Below, in pieces: positions 55,401-61,216 of a stretch of 64,000 bases of DNA (the stretch's first letter is position 1; each line of letters opens with the position of its first letter). The DNA comes from Wenzhouxiangella sp. AB-CW3 (GTDB lineage: Bacteria > Pseudomonadota > Gammaproteobacteria > Xanthomonadales > Wenzhouxiangellaceae). The notes beneath the pieces were generated by a model, which was not told the DNA's origin, ran no database searches, and saw only the letters and a program-made list of their open reading frames with translations. The DNA is taken from contig NZ_CP061368.1 in NCBI RefSeq assembly GCF_014725735.1, forward strand, positions 2,495,225 to 2,559,224, given 5' to 3'. A program made the position numbers and the translations under genes.

Positions 55401-56200
55401 CAGCCATCAAACGTGATCTCCAAATCTGGCTCAGATAAAGCACCCCCACCATTGCCGCTACTGCAACCACCGTGGGCCTTGACCTGCTCAGCCAGTTCAA
55501 AACCATTCACGACGTCGAAGTAGAGTGCGATACGCCCCCCACCGCCGGCCGCCCCCCAACGATAGACATGCCCCCCACCAATGGCCGAAATCAGACCACC
55601 CCCACTCAACTGACCGGCATCAATCCAGACAGAACCACCACTCCCGGGACCCTGGCCATTTGAACCCGGTGCCCCACCAGCCAGGATATCGCCATCGACG
55701 ATCAGTTCATCGACAGTCAGCCGTATAGCTCCTCCGCCACGTGTTGTAGACCCGCCGACACCGAGGTCTGTTGGTTGCCGGAGGCTTCCGAAGGTCGGAT
55801 TGGTTGTTGCATCCTCATCATAGATCGAACCCTTTCCCCCATAACTTCCCCCCGCTCTGCCCGAGTAGCCATCAAGCCTGGCGCGACCTTTGCCAACCAG
55901 ATCAATTCTGCTGTTCGCTTCTATCGTGAATGTATCAATAATCAGGTGGGGTGGATGCTCGGTTTCCAGAGTGTGGGTCAGTACGGCGCCACCTGTCAGC
56001 TGTAGACTGGATAGCTCGTGGGTTCCGTCAATGGTGAGCACTGCACCGTCAACGACAACGGACATGCCGTGTAAAGAGTCATCTTCGGACCCGATATCTG
56101 TATCTTCATCGATCACAATCGCATCATCAGCCCAGGCAATGGAGCCGATAAAACAGACCAAGAAGAGAAAACTGCGTATAGAGTGCTTGCTGAAATTCAT
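43454..56200 (-). CDS. Giant exported multidomain protein (4248 residues) preceding Rhs
   Basis: A signal peptide (SIRSFLFLVCFIGSIAWA) begins the protein. Residues from about 60 to 1700 hold five glycine-rich modules at about 120, 570, 940, 1270 and 1570, each with G-SYGGWGG, NPPFGS, DLGVGARGGRGGGA, PSGGSVWIE and GGRIAIYFDDAS. These are separated by beta-helix-like segments. Then come Ig/cadherin-like and fibronectin III-like domains (about 1720-3100, for example IDLSWTDYNEIINGGDIDFY). After these are CARDB/NEW3-like domains and a carboxypeptidase-regulatory-like domain near 3950-4010. The C-terminus is polyglycine (about 4193-4225) and ends CAPDCEGEECCDADGGG. It starts 8 bp after the transglutaminase gene. 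The size and layout suggest a surface scaffold, adhesin or carrier for Rhs. No enzyme site is seen. Confidence 0.9.
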   Translation of the reverse strand: MNFSKHSIRSFLFLVCFIGSIAWADDAIVIDEDTDIGSEDDSLHGMSVVVDGAVLTIDGTHELSSLQLTGGAVLTHTLETEHPPHLIIDTFTIEANSRIDLVGKGRARLDGYSGRAGGSYGGKGSIYDEDATTNPTFGSLRQPTDLGVGGSTTRGGGAIRLTVDELIVDGDILAGGAPGSNGQGPGSGGSVWIDAGQLSGGGLISAIGGGHVYRWGAAGGGGRIALYFDVVNGFELAEQVKAHGGCSSGNGGGALSEPDLEITFDGCEPMFEDVSHPIEMVSKIGQDEPAVIRADGGPSGNPGQGGPGTIYIRQNSDPLGLVRIDNGETGADARFAEIEDDLPEPLEIVNAPVRLHGDHVLAAPVSGSWLQWTGNVDLEDSLYVFESKVELDGTFYIGDLVVANSVITSTEAVTLDSLSFSYSEWRQSGDLSVAEFVAQNSNWIHSGFLQITDVYDIASFDMTHDGPYSIVGLDTDYIVPSGITVRINHQEAWQNPVVDGGTLVVNQSQEWPSLEVINEGLVTQDVPDDESTDWSLQLMLGSLVIDGDSSIDVTARGREQHPDVTSQAGGSYGGWGGVRPGHETNPPFGSFTEPVDLGVGARAGRGGGALHLVADTIHLDGSVRADGEQTTNWGGHPSGGSVWIETGVLSGAGDISARGGARQSGSWFLGGSGGRIAIYYEDASGFDLGSQVSARGGKTQDEDDPSGAAGTIYLKGVEEEYGVLRIDNRPIESAAGVTELGSSFSGVIEIFNAEVDLIGDLSFSHIGTQNSAIRHTGDISIDSLELVDTSWSHSGNLSVAHLEHDGGSWYHSGSLTVTDFYALNGVEVTHDGPYAIVGIDDSYLVTDGNTVRINHPAEELTHVTVDDGVMVINYPQQWSTLEVTNGGLITRDVPDDESGEWALELQLQTLVVDAQSAIDLTGKGRGQASITTDNAGGSYGGWGGLRSGHTTNPPFGSIFEPANVGVGALGGRGGGSIYLLAEQIDLDGEIRVDGERGTESGGYPSGGSVWIETDTIAGAGSISARGGRRTNSNAFYGGSGGRVAIYFNDATEFDLLSQVAAPGGGPARAQEESGGAGTVYLKDSAESVGLVRIDNSPAGSDAGRTVLDESLPDELEVANAHVEFSGTLSLGEATVRHSLVRNLDDIEVSSLQVEGGRWHAFGELNVGGSEEYRVENQAHLHLHSVASNWDRVFVDGATLMVNAPQSWGELEVVNGGLVSLDIPDSEDEDWRLELSLDHLLVDSGSAIDVSARGLSQPSELSNVAGASYGGWGGWRFGDLPNMPFGSLREPIDLGVGARGGRGGGAIYLESDSILLDGEIRADGEQDSVSGGFPSGGSIWIEAGTLSGMGSINSRGGWRIGNDRFRGGGGGRIAIYFDDASQFDLFSQVSAHGGGPTHLNDQAGGAGTIFLKDRSDSRERVIIDNESIGIAAASADIREDIPELLLLRNASVDISEPVVLGSVLVESADVVQSELVSLSSLTLADGVWDQRAEIVGPGDVLEIDKGTFYPWGQQQWREVRVGEGGLVGHRSGNEDGVEMYAEYILIDQGGAVDVTGLGRGQADDTSGRHGGSHGGEGGEFASAVTNPIYGDPESPVELGTGGNSGKGGGALRLVTDELEVKGDIRAGGEATGSYSGAGSGGSIWIEAGLLHGPGAISADGGSAELHSAGGGGGRVAIYYGAASESTLAGVSVDGGTVGSGDAGGDGTIHLSQTIEPPRVTSLKPGRPVQGPLMDFEIGFTQSMDEGGLAPAKLHIEGPTGSHEVQHVAKVGPGRWRVVLYEAIEEAGQYQVEVSADIQSTHGLWFDQHGEGDGGEPGSAFHGEILLDRTPPDTPDILSHDLSPSVTVAYDEKVLIFGTREEDTDLWINDSLAFRSGSGDWMQVLSLPPGASTWSITSRDQAGNVSEAAVLHFYHPSEKPAIIGMNPTSGSCLSEPPEDIMLYVYEPDAGLDVGASAREVELDEEPVSGHWADFNDVHVFTPDQPFLDGSYQVTGQLFDHAGQESDVFLGAFKVDTVAPEAPQLDAYSEQTSIVILTFTGTKPEGAGVWINDRPAVPVDDETTWEYTVDLLPGDNHFDFRAQDCAGNASSSVSATVNYDNTPPGPVPVIATQSEGGRSIDLSWTDYNEIINGGDIDFYTVYQSDTSFTHIADASAIATTDAGHKTFTVQDVTPFDTYHFAVVATDRSGSFEPDVVSVSITPEDNLPPEDVTGFHVQASEENLLELAWTASADSEGDLVSYRLYVNDTPLPEDFPPDKEAYTLADLAPASGYQLRLTAIDDIGNESEGAELLAATWLDNPTGLSTEDGHQGGTVSWEHSEPQNLVQQYRVYVSEVDFSSVDGMAPTATVSGNQTSASFGGLENDQLYYVGVTAYNVSGGERPTVVTETVEPSNLQPPEEVLHLAAESFPDSLHITWVGSPDSQGDLAGYRLYVDEGDPVELAADAESWWLEDLAPATGYEIRLTAYDVVGNESDGRSITGVTWLENPSGLSASAQHSQVVLQWDPVSQESLVDHYAVYVSDEPIADVSDMEPDQLRFNGQNHAQVTDLINDQVYYFAVTAVNLNGGVDPDVSSISAQPREDTDGPELSNIRYRGTPIDEQSVLTISGPVTVNATDETGVSHVEFSSDGPLEHVDSSGGSEFSAWWPLEDESDGPNALHITAFDTVGNATSISIPVEIELAAPPAPSISDPEDGYVTNIAEVLVSGHVNRAEEVRIFINGESASDWVSLDGSGHFNETVVLTEGDNELVAVARNNRGLEGPESGAVSVVLDTDIPEAPTGVAAAAREDGIVRVSWWPVEGSGVRYHVYRSTQEFVGTSQAERVNVDPIDDTRFDDPTPLDQRYYYRVVAENAVGNFSAASSLASAVSDRVPPRATLIEYQSDEAFDPDGERYGPGYVSVQVHVSEPLLALPFLSITPEGGAPMSVSLFEVDELLYQGSFEITPQTVSATAWAVFSARDLAGNRGTLVEEGETITIDTDGPEVELLEIEPSGPIDNTNGVTVLVDLTLTEPVSGPDAPVLEYNLSGEPEVWHAIPSLAPDTDEQWSAEFSLPSSAGQSGAETLSFRWSAEDDLGNVGEAMHSVHQFQVYQGELPPLDPPSMVDAWPMPDGEVGLEWSEVEDAAAYEVLRRDPGDQDFHTAARVSDLEYVDQTPADAVYEYTVVSVRHANGQEAISGPGPIREVSSDSVPPDPPGELELQLTSSGIVAQWQAPDGVPPGDEELVYNLYRSPELEITSVDALEPVVSGTPYEYALDDSPVVGEHTYAVTALDQAGNESQPSQSEYLNFDLLPISTLSIKRFDNEPPTISWSHDGQVAGFDVYAHEGGSAFVLNSELLEDMEYVDGGFTGGTRDYEVVPIDANQQQGLGRKLSLPEISLAVGPNARLRSGLINAVPFEVHNDSPYDLQSLTVRLHFAGYEHVSPPFALEADEGAIVTVAVPGYSELGDVVSAEAYVDYEPSPGELSRQGWPVDLPATDGGVIVSLVTEPFTRGGEGRVRARFENPGDEPIDLVTAKNHGNAPSSEIRLKLMDSQDNVLAVSDFQQYLGEDVITLTNGDTIARIPPGGQWTSQWQTVIVPGNAPDQLTVELEVDHLHYAWDQPEYALSFDGLRSRRITSLVETSYHGELELIAPESSYGDEPVLIRGRALERTSGSPMEDVDLNVVVSSGGFEREIPVQTESGGSFDYWFEPLPGESGIYDVAVVHPDILDRPVHGQFAIERLQPRPSSVNLRHPYEVPWTIDFEIRAGTGTQASGVRFEYQPEDQPDGNAIPGLSVDVDSEIGELGSGDSDVLPVTVEAGPDTPETGVFYLRLVSDHAETQAVAMVPVNFEFLSADPILTPDASSLEFGLTQADSRTRSVRIANVGFDTARDVELKLTDASGDAAPDWISLGLSSDPREIEAGTNLDVPVTVDAPADIETLSETYRLVVSSSNHSTNHVLLNVNITQSGQGEALIHVRNIYTATFDEQGQLIEGLEGARVRLQDETILTNSYEGETDEHGEILLEDIPAGRYRFRVSAPNHESANGRVTIQPGTVASESIFLSYNLVTVEWSVTETSIEDEYEIDLQAVFEANVPAAVLVPEPLGQTIPDMRAGDVFVTQFELKNHGYIRAEDISVEMPEEDQFFRFELVSDIPSVIEAQQGVVVPYRLIALQDFPPTDGGTGGCGSYRRRVRCPYGYQCADGTRESSLARHFLSRLYGRNCGGGGGGGAGGGGGGGGGFGGGGGWGGGGGSSSMPGTTCAPDCEGEECCDADGGG

Positions 56201-56208
56201 GTCCCTGC

Positions 56209-57096
56209 CTACTGCATGCTAAGGGTGATATCCGGATCGCTGGTAAAGAACCGATCCCATGCCATGTTCCTGGCAGACCGGACGCCATAGTGGGTCACCA
56301 CGTATCCGAAGGGATCGGGGTCGTAGTCGCGTCTCTGGCCATCGACGATCACCCACCGATCGTCAACCAGGATCTCGGCCCAGGCGTGAAACGCGTGAAA
56401 GCTCAGGTGACCACTTTCTGGTACGACGTATCCGCCGACCATACGTGCCGGGAGCTCCATGGCTCGTGCCAGGGCCACGGCCAGGCTGGCGTACTCGGTG
56501 CAATCGCCCTGGCGTTCCTTGAATGCATACAAGGCCCCGCGGTCAACCGGGTCATAGCCGGCATCGTCGATTTCCCGAACCAGCCAGCGATAGATGGCAT
56601 ACGCAGAGTCCGCCGCCTCGGGTCGTTGCAGACGAGATGCCAGCTGGATGATGTCGGGATGATCTGATTCCACCAGCGGCTCAGGCGTGAGCCATTCGTC
56701 ACTGGCGTTCTCGACTGGAATCTGGCCCGCATCTGCCATCAGAAGATCGGCAGTCAGGCGGATTTCCCGTTGGCCGTACGGCGGGATTCGATCGATCAAG
56801 ACACGGGCAAAGGGATGCCGGTTATTGTCTGTCACCAACTCGACTGGATAGTCACTTTCCAGGTTCTCGAGATACTGTTGCCAGGACTCTGGAACGGGAA
56901 TGAAGCTATTGATCGAGACCTGCTCAAGCACCTGGTTACTGTCATTTCTCACTTCAATCCGCCAATGAAGCGGACGCTCAATTTCGTAGGCGGCGTGGAG
57001 ACCCGAATTCTCTTCAGTGGATCCGACAAACCAGAGACCTGTACTGGCAAGCAGTGCTGCCAGCCCTGTCAGAATGATGACTGACTTGCGCGACAT
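56209..57096 (-). CDS. Membrane-anchored transglutaminase-like protein
   Basis: This is a 295-residue protein with an N-terminal anchor or signal (SVIILTGLAALLASTGLWFV). A beta-rich domain (about 35-125) is followed by a transglutaminase-core domain. The catalytic triad is visible as C in RQGDCTEYASLAVALARAME, H in HLSFHAFHAWAEILVDDRW and D in VIVDGQRRDYDPD. Family members act as proteases, amidases or cross-linkers. Here it may process or cross-link the giant protein or Rhs, which is inference. ATG 57096 overlaps the stop of the preceding gene (TAATG), and the giant gene follows after 8 bp, so the three are co-translated. Confidence 0.88.
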   Translation of the reverse strand: MSRKSVIILTGLAALLASTGLWFVGSTEENSGLHAAYEIERPLHWRIEVRNDSNQVLEQVSINSFIPVPESWQQYLENLESDYPVELVTDNNRHPFARVLIDRIPPYGQREIRLTADLLMADAGQIPVENASDEWLTPEPLVESDHPDIIQLASRLQRPEAADSAYAIYRWLVREIDDAGYDPVDRGALYAFKERQGDCTEYASLAVALARAMELPARMVGGYVVPESGHLSFHAFHAWAEILVDDRWVIVDGQRRDYDPDPFGYVVTHYGVRSARNMAWDRFFTSDPDITLSMQ

Positions 57097-57929
57097 TACG
57101 GGCACCCCGTGCCAGTGCGTGCTTCTGGCTGTCGATTCATGGTGACGAATCGGCCATATCTGTATTGCAAGGCTTGGGCACCACCCTGTGCGAAAAAGAT
57201 CGGATGGCCATGCAAACGGCTAAGCGCCAGCGCCTTGCGTGACGCATCGCTTCCGTCCTGGTCAACCAGAAGGACACCGGCATGAGCCAATACATCGAAT
57301 GCACTTGCCAGACTGTCCGCTCCGGATTCGGTCGCTGATACCTTGTCCCTGAGCGCATTGGGCAAATTGATTTCGTCGAGTGATACGATCAGCCAGCTGG
57401 ATTCGTGCAGTATCCCGATCACTCTGTCAGCGGGTACCGACAAACGATCCATCAGCGCATGATCCGAATAGTCCTGATCGCTGCCCAACAGCAGTGCGGG
57501 CAGTCCACCCCGGACATAGCGCACTGAAGCGTCACTGTTCCGCCAGCGGCCAAGTCGGGTGGCGAGGTTCAGATCGTCGTAGCCTGCACCAGCCACATAA
57601 AGTGGGGCATGGGTTGTTCGCACGAGGTTGGCCAGTTCTCCTGATTCAACGGTCACCACCTCGCTCAGGCGCGAGACTGTTTGACTGGAAGACTCGCCAA
57701 TCACTACCAACTGCCCCGAGGTGGAACTCAACGCCTCCGCCGGCTGGACCATTTCAGCCGGCTCCCATTGTGCCCTGATTCCTGGATCAGTCTTGAGCTC
57801 CAGGTCAGCCTGCAGCGGACAGGACAGGGAACGATCAACACTCTCACCCATTTCAGCCACTGCAACCCAACTGATCAGACAGAGGCAGCATGCTGTCAGG
57901 ATCCGACACCGATGCATCAACACCCTCAT
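57096..57929 (-). CDS. Exported protein with degenerate rhodanese-like domains
   Basis: This is a 277-residue protein with a signal peptide (MHRCRILTACCLCLISWVAV, then A). Two regions resemble rhodanese folds: residues about 60-150, with APLYVAGAGYDDLNLATRLG and the typical end SVRYVRGGLPALLLG, and about 190-260, with AFDVLAHAGVLLVDQDGSDA, then GHPIFFAQGGAQAL. The active-site cysteine loop is absent, so sulfur transfer is unlikely and a binding role is possible. ATG 57929 follows GAGGAA and lies 4 bp after the preceding gene. The family assignment is tentative. Confidence 0.65.
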   Translation of the reverse strand: MRVLMHRCRILTACCLCLISWVAVAEMGESVDRSLSCPLQADLELKTDPGIRAQWEPAEMVQPAEALSSTSGQLVVIGESSSQTVSRLSEVVTVESGELANLVRTTHAPLYVAGAGYDDLNLATRLGRWRNSDASVRYVRGGLPALLLGSDQDYSDHALMDRLSVPADRVIGILHESSWLIVSLDEINLPNALRDKVSATESGADSLASAFDVLAHAGVLLVDQDGSDASRKALALSRLHGHPIFFAQGGAQALQYRYGRFVTMNRQPEARTGTGCP

Positions 57930-57933
57930 GAGC

Positions 57934-60819
57934 CTACGGTTCCTCTGACTCGAAAGCGTCTCTGAACAGGGCATCGAGCAGCAGCGGCAGACGTGTATGG
58001 AAGGCACGGTCGAACTGAATGCTTCCCACCTCCTCTTCCAGCTCACCGCGTTCGTCATCCTGCTCCACGTCCTGATCGACCAGGAAGCCGAACGCACCAT
58101 CCGGCCCGGTACATAACCTCAGCCAACCACCGGTCGAACTATGACGACTCTGCTTCTTGGCCACGACAATTGCATCGTCACTCAGCGGAGGTATCAATGT
58201 TCCGGCGCCGCAACCGTCCGACCATGGGACAGCCTCTATGGCCTGCTGCGGCGACAGCCAGCTAACCAGTCCGCTGTCGGCAGCAAAAGCGCCTTCCGAA
58301 CCGTGCCAGGCAATCCAGCCAAGTTCCTCTGCCTGGGCGACTGCTCCCTGAGTGGCGGCGGAGCGCTCAAGGGCGGCATCAAACCCAGTTGACGACACGG
58401 CACGAACTGCCGCAGTCAGCCAGGGCTCCGAAGCCATCTGGGGTACGTCGGCCGACTCGTTTCGCATGCTTTGCAGCGATGACAGGATCAGCGGGGCAGC
58501 CTCGAATGGCGACTCAAACGCAATCGGCAGCCAGTGATCGGCGGTGTCGACATCCACTGCTTCCTGCAGGTCCACAACACCCGCCTCAATCACGCCGCCT
58601 CCCGGGAGCAGATACCGACCCTGTTCGACAGCCACGAAATGCACGGCCGTCGGAGCAGACATTGTGAAGGCGGATGGTGGCTGAACCTGGGCAATCTCGA
58701 AGCCATACCGGTCGACATTGCGCAACCGCACACTGGCCGGGTTCTCTTCACCGTCGTCACCGATGACCATGACGACCGGCGTTGCGTCAAATGGATAATC
58801 GAACTGCACTGCCTTGAACCCACTGTCACCGGTTACTTGAGGCAAGCTCAGCCGGCCAGCAGCCAGAGACCAGGTCTCATCTGCCCGATGGACGAAATCG
58901 ACCATGGCGTCATCTGCCTGCTGCCAGGCCGGGTCGCCACCGCTGATCGACACGGCGACGTGATACGGATGAGTGCCGGATGGGGTTGCCGGATCACTAC
59001 GACCCTCGACCTCCACCACGGCCCCGGATTGCCAGTTGGACTGATCCAGCACCAGCGAGTCCGCCAGGGGTTCGCCCCATTCGGGTCTGGAGCTGACGAT
59101 ATCGATGGTCAGCGGCTGGAGTGGCGCTGCTGCAAGTGCGACACGGAATCGGGCACCCGATTGGTCTCCCGCAGTCGCAAGTCCCTGGTCAGGCAGGACC
59201 TGCAGGCCAGCCTCGTCGTTATCGAGATTGATGGCCGGCAAGGGATCATGTACCAAGCCATCGAAATCGGCATCATCACTGGAGGTTGGTCCGACGAGGA
59301 CTTCATACTCGACGTCTCCGTCAAGTAAATCGTCATCCACGCCGGTCACGGTCACCTGCTGTGGCTGGTCCCAGTTATCGGCAGTCAGGGTCAGTAGTTC
59401 AGGGGACACTTCACCTTCCGAAGCATCGCTGGATGCGACAGGAATCTGCACGGGAGCCGAAGGTTCACTGGACAGTTCAATGGTAAAGCTGGTCTGGCCT
59501 CCGTCCTCCGACGTAATCAGAGGCGAGTCTGCATCCACGATCAGCGCCGGGGATTCGGGATCTGTCGTCGATACCGAATAGGTCAGCTCGTACGTGCCAT
59601 CCGAGTTGGTGTCGAAAAGGTGGACTCGGTACTCCCATTGGCCCGAGTCCTTGGTTGGTACCTGGCCGAAGTTGATTGGGTTTATCCGCTTGCCGTCGGA
59701 CCGCCACACGGCGGTCAGCACACCGTCGCCTCCGGTGGGATCGGTCAGCTCTGCGTATACTGGACCGTTCGTTTCCGGAAACTGCAATTGATAGACTGCT
59801 TCCTCGTCATCCTGCTCGACAAGCTGAAGTGAGGAGTCCTCAGACTGGTCAGTCACGCTACTGTCAAACCCTTCCGACTCGTAGAGCATCAGCGCATGGC
59901 CGGTGTCAACCAGAAAATCCACTCGCTGGTCACGGCCAGGCATATCATTCATGACCGTCCGGTGCAAAGTATGCGTGTTGACACTCTCGATCAGTGAAGT
60001 CAATTCACCGCCCAGCGAATCACTGTGGTAATAGTCGGCACTGAAGTCTATGAAGTGCCCGTACAGCGACACCACCATGGTCCAGACCGCAATCGCACTC
60101 TCTCCGGCCTCCAGGTCGCCAAACTCTGCCAGCAAACTGTTGACCGCATCCTCCTTGTCAACCTGGGTGGAAAGCAGCTCGAAGGTGATCGGCAAGCCCT
60201 GGGCATTGTCCACGATCCGTGGCTGGGCCGACTCGATGGCCAGTTGACGGGCAGCTCCGTAACCGCTGTTGGTCACACGAACTGCCAACGGAAACGGCAA
60301 TGGCTCCAGTTCACCCGGCTCCAGCGGATCCTCACCAATGACTTCTGCGGGAAGGAAATAGTCCAGGGTCAGCATGGGCATCGGCTGAACCTGAATGAAA
60401 TCCGGCGCGACCTCCATGGTTTCGACTTCTCCAGCCACGGAGTAGGACAGCGTGGCTCCAACCTGATAGAGCTCGCCCTGCGGGTCGCCTCCACCGGCGC
60501 CAGGTGCCGGGATGATCAGCCAGTAGATATCCGCCTGCTCGCCTGGAGCAATGCTGCCTGAACCATCGATTCCGCCTACGCCGGAGATCGAATCCAGCGT
60601 AATGAAGAAATCCGCATCGGTATTGTCTGGATCGGAACTGGCCAGAACGGGATTGTCTTCGGAATCCTGAAACCAGACATTGATGTCGACCTGGTCAAGT
60701 GAAACAGTATCTAGCCCGTTGGTGATGCGCATGTGGGCATCGAAGGCCTGCCGCTCCAGTGTCATTTCCTGCTGGATCTGAATACTGACAACCGAACAGA
60801 CCGCATCTCCCCCGCTCAC
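57934..60819 (-). CDS. Exported Calx-beta-like multidomain protein, first gene of Rhs operon (5' end uncertain)
   Basis: The open frame is 961 residues from GTG 60819. The N-terminal half has immunoglobulin-like regions, and ADYYHSDSLGGELTSLIESV, then HTLHRTVM, resembles segments of other large Rhs-linked proteins and of the giant neighbour. Residues about 430-560 read ITSEDGGQTSFTIELSSEPS, then SEGEVSPELLTLTADNWDQP and QQVTVTGVDDDLLDGDVEYE, a Calx-beta-like repeat. The C-terminal third is beta-rich (FKAVQFDYPFDATPVVMVIG). A hydrophobic signal-like stretch (ALCIWLLAPGPVSGG) lies in frame just upstream of GTG 60819, but no normal start precedes it before a TGA at 60859. Either an unusual start codon or a 1-bp frameshift near 60853 must be involved. 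Confidence 0.78.
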   Translation of the reverse strand: MSGGDAVCSVVSIQIQQEMTLERQAFDAHMRITNGLDTVSLDQVDINVWFQDSEDNPVLASSDPDNTDADFFITLDSISGVGGIDGSGSIAPGEQADIYWLIIPAPGAGGGDPQGELYQVGATLSYSVAGEVETMEVAPDFIQVQPMPMLTLDYFLPAEVIGEDPLEPGELEPLPFPLAVRVTNSGYGAARQLAIESAQPRIVDNAQGLPITFELLSTQVDKEDAVNSLLAEFGDLEAGESAIAVWTMVVSLYGHFIDFSADYYHSDSLGGELTSLIESVNTHTLHRTVMNDMPGRDQRVDFLVDTGHALMLYESEGFDSSVTDQSEDSSLQLVEQDDEEAVYQLQFPETNGPVYAELTDPTGGDGVLTAVWRSDGKRINPINFGQVPTKDSGQWEYRVHLFDTNSDGTYELTYSVSTTDPESPALIVDADSPLITSEDGGQTSFTIELSSEPSAPVQIPVASSDASEGEVSPELLTLTADNWDQPQQVTVTGVDDDLLDGDVEYEVLVGPTSSDDADFDGLVHDPLPAINLDNDEAGLQVLPDQGLATAGDQSGARFRVALAAAPLQPLTIDIVSSRPEWGEPLADSLVLDQSNWQSGAVVEVEGRSDPATPSGTHPYHVAVSISGGDPAWQQADDAMVDFVHRADETWSLAAGRLSLPQVTGDSGFKAVQFDYPFDATPVVMVIGDDGEENPASVRLRNVDRYGFEIAQVQPPSAFTMSAPTAVHFVAVEQGRYLLPGGGVIEAGVVDLQEAVDVDTADHWLPIAFESPFEAAPLILSSLQSMRNESADVPQMASEPWLTAAVRAVSSTGFDAALERSAATQGAVAQAEELGWIAWHGSEGAFAADSGLVSWLSPQQAIEAVPWSDGCGAGTLIPPLSDDAIVVAKKQSRHSSTGGWLRLCTGPDGAFGFLVDQDVEQDDERGELEEEVGSIQFDRAFHTRLPLLLDALFRDAFESEEP

Positions 60820-60968
60820 CGGCCCGGGGGCCAGTAGCCAGATGCAAAGTGCAACGATTCAAACGCCTAATCTTCTCCCCCTTCCGGCGCGCAAGTGCTC
60901 CGGAATCCTCATGATTTGGTTAGATTCTCCCTATATAAAAAAGAGTCGCTCCTGCGGCGATGCTTCCG

Positions 60969-61124
60969 TCAGGCGTCCCCGAGTCTGCTCCCAAGTGCCA
61001 ACGCCAGAGTATCCCAGTCGTGCTTGTTCGGAGGAGATGATCGCTTTGCCAACGCCTGGATCAAAACTAACACCATGTTGTGAAGTGAGTCAACCTTTGC
61101 CACCGGAAACCCGTTAGAACTCAT
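60969..61124 (-). CDS. Possible 51-residue small protein upstream of Rhs operon
   Basis: The frame starts MSSNGFPVAKVDSLHNMVLV and ends LALALGSRLGDA. There is no clear ribosome site or known family. Its first codons lie in the 46-bp dispersed repeat, and the copy at 20.4 kb keeps only MSSNG. It may be non-coding leader DNA of the Rhs operon instead. Confidence 0.25.
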   Translation of the reverse strand: MSSNGFPVAKVDSLHNMVLVLIQALAKRSSPPNKHDWDTLALALGSRLGDA

Positions 61125-61156
61125 AGTTATGTCACGCCGCTTCATCGGGTGTTGCA
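61111..61156. repeat. 46-bp dispersed repeat, copy 2
   Basis: This matches 20412-20457 at 44 of 46 positions in the same orientation. It lies between the Rhs operon start and the core-type regulator-metH operon, so it may mark the right boundary of the Rhs island. Confidence 0.8.
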
Positions 61157-61184
61157 CTTCGGGTCAGGTCACGCTATGCTCACC

Positions 61185-61204
61185 TTATCTCTTGATCGCG
61201 ATAA
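61185..61204 (+). promoter_or_regulatory. Inverted repeat, candidate operator of the ArsR/SahR-type regulator
   Basis: TTATC-N10-GATAA, with TTGATC in the centre, lies just before the regulator gene and touches its ribosome site AAAAGGA. ArsR-family operators are often A/T-C...G-A/T inverted repeats of this size. Autoregulation of the regulator-metH operon is inferred. Confidence 0.45.
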
Positions 61205-61216
61205 AAGGATATAGTC

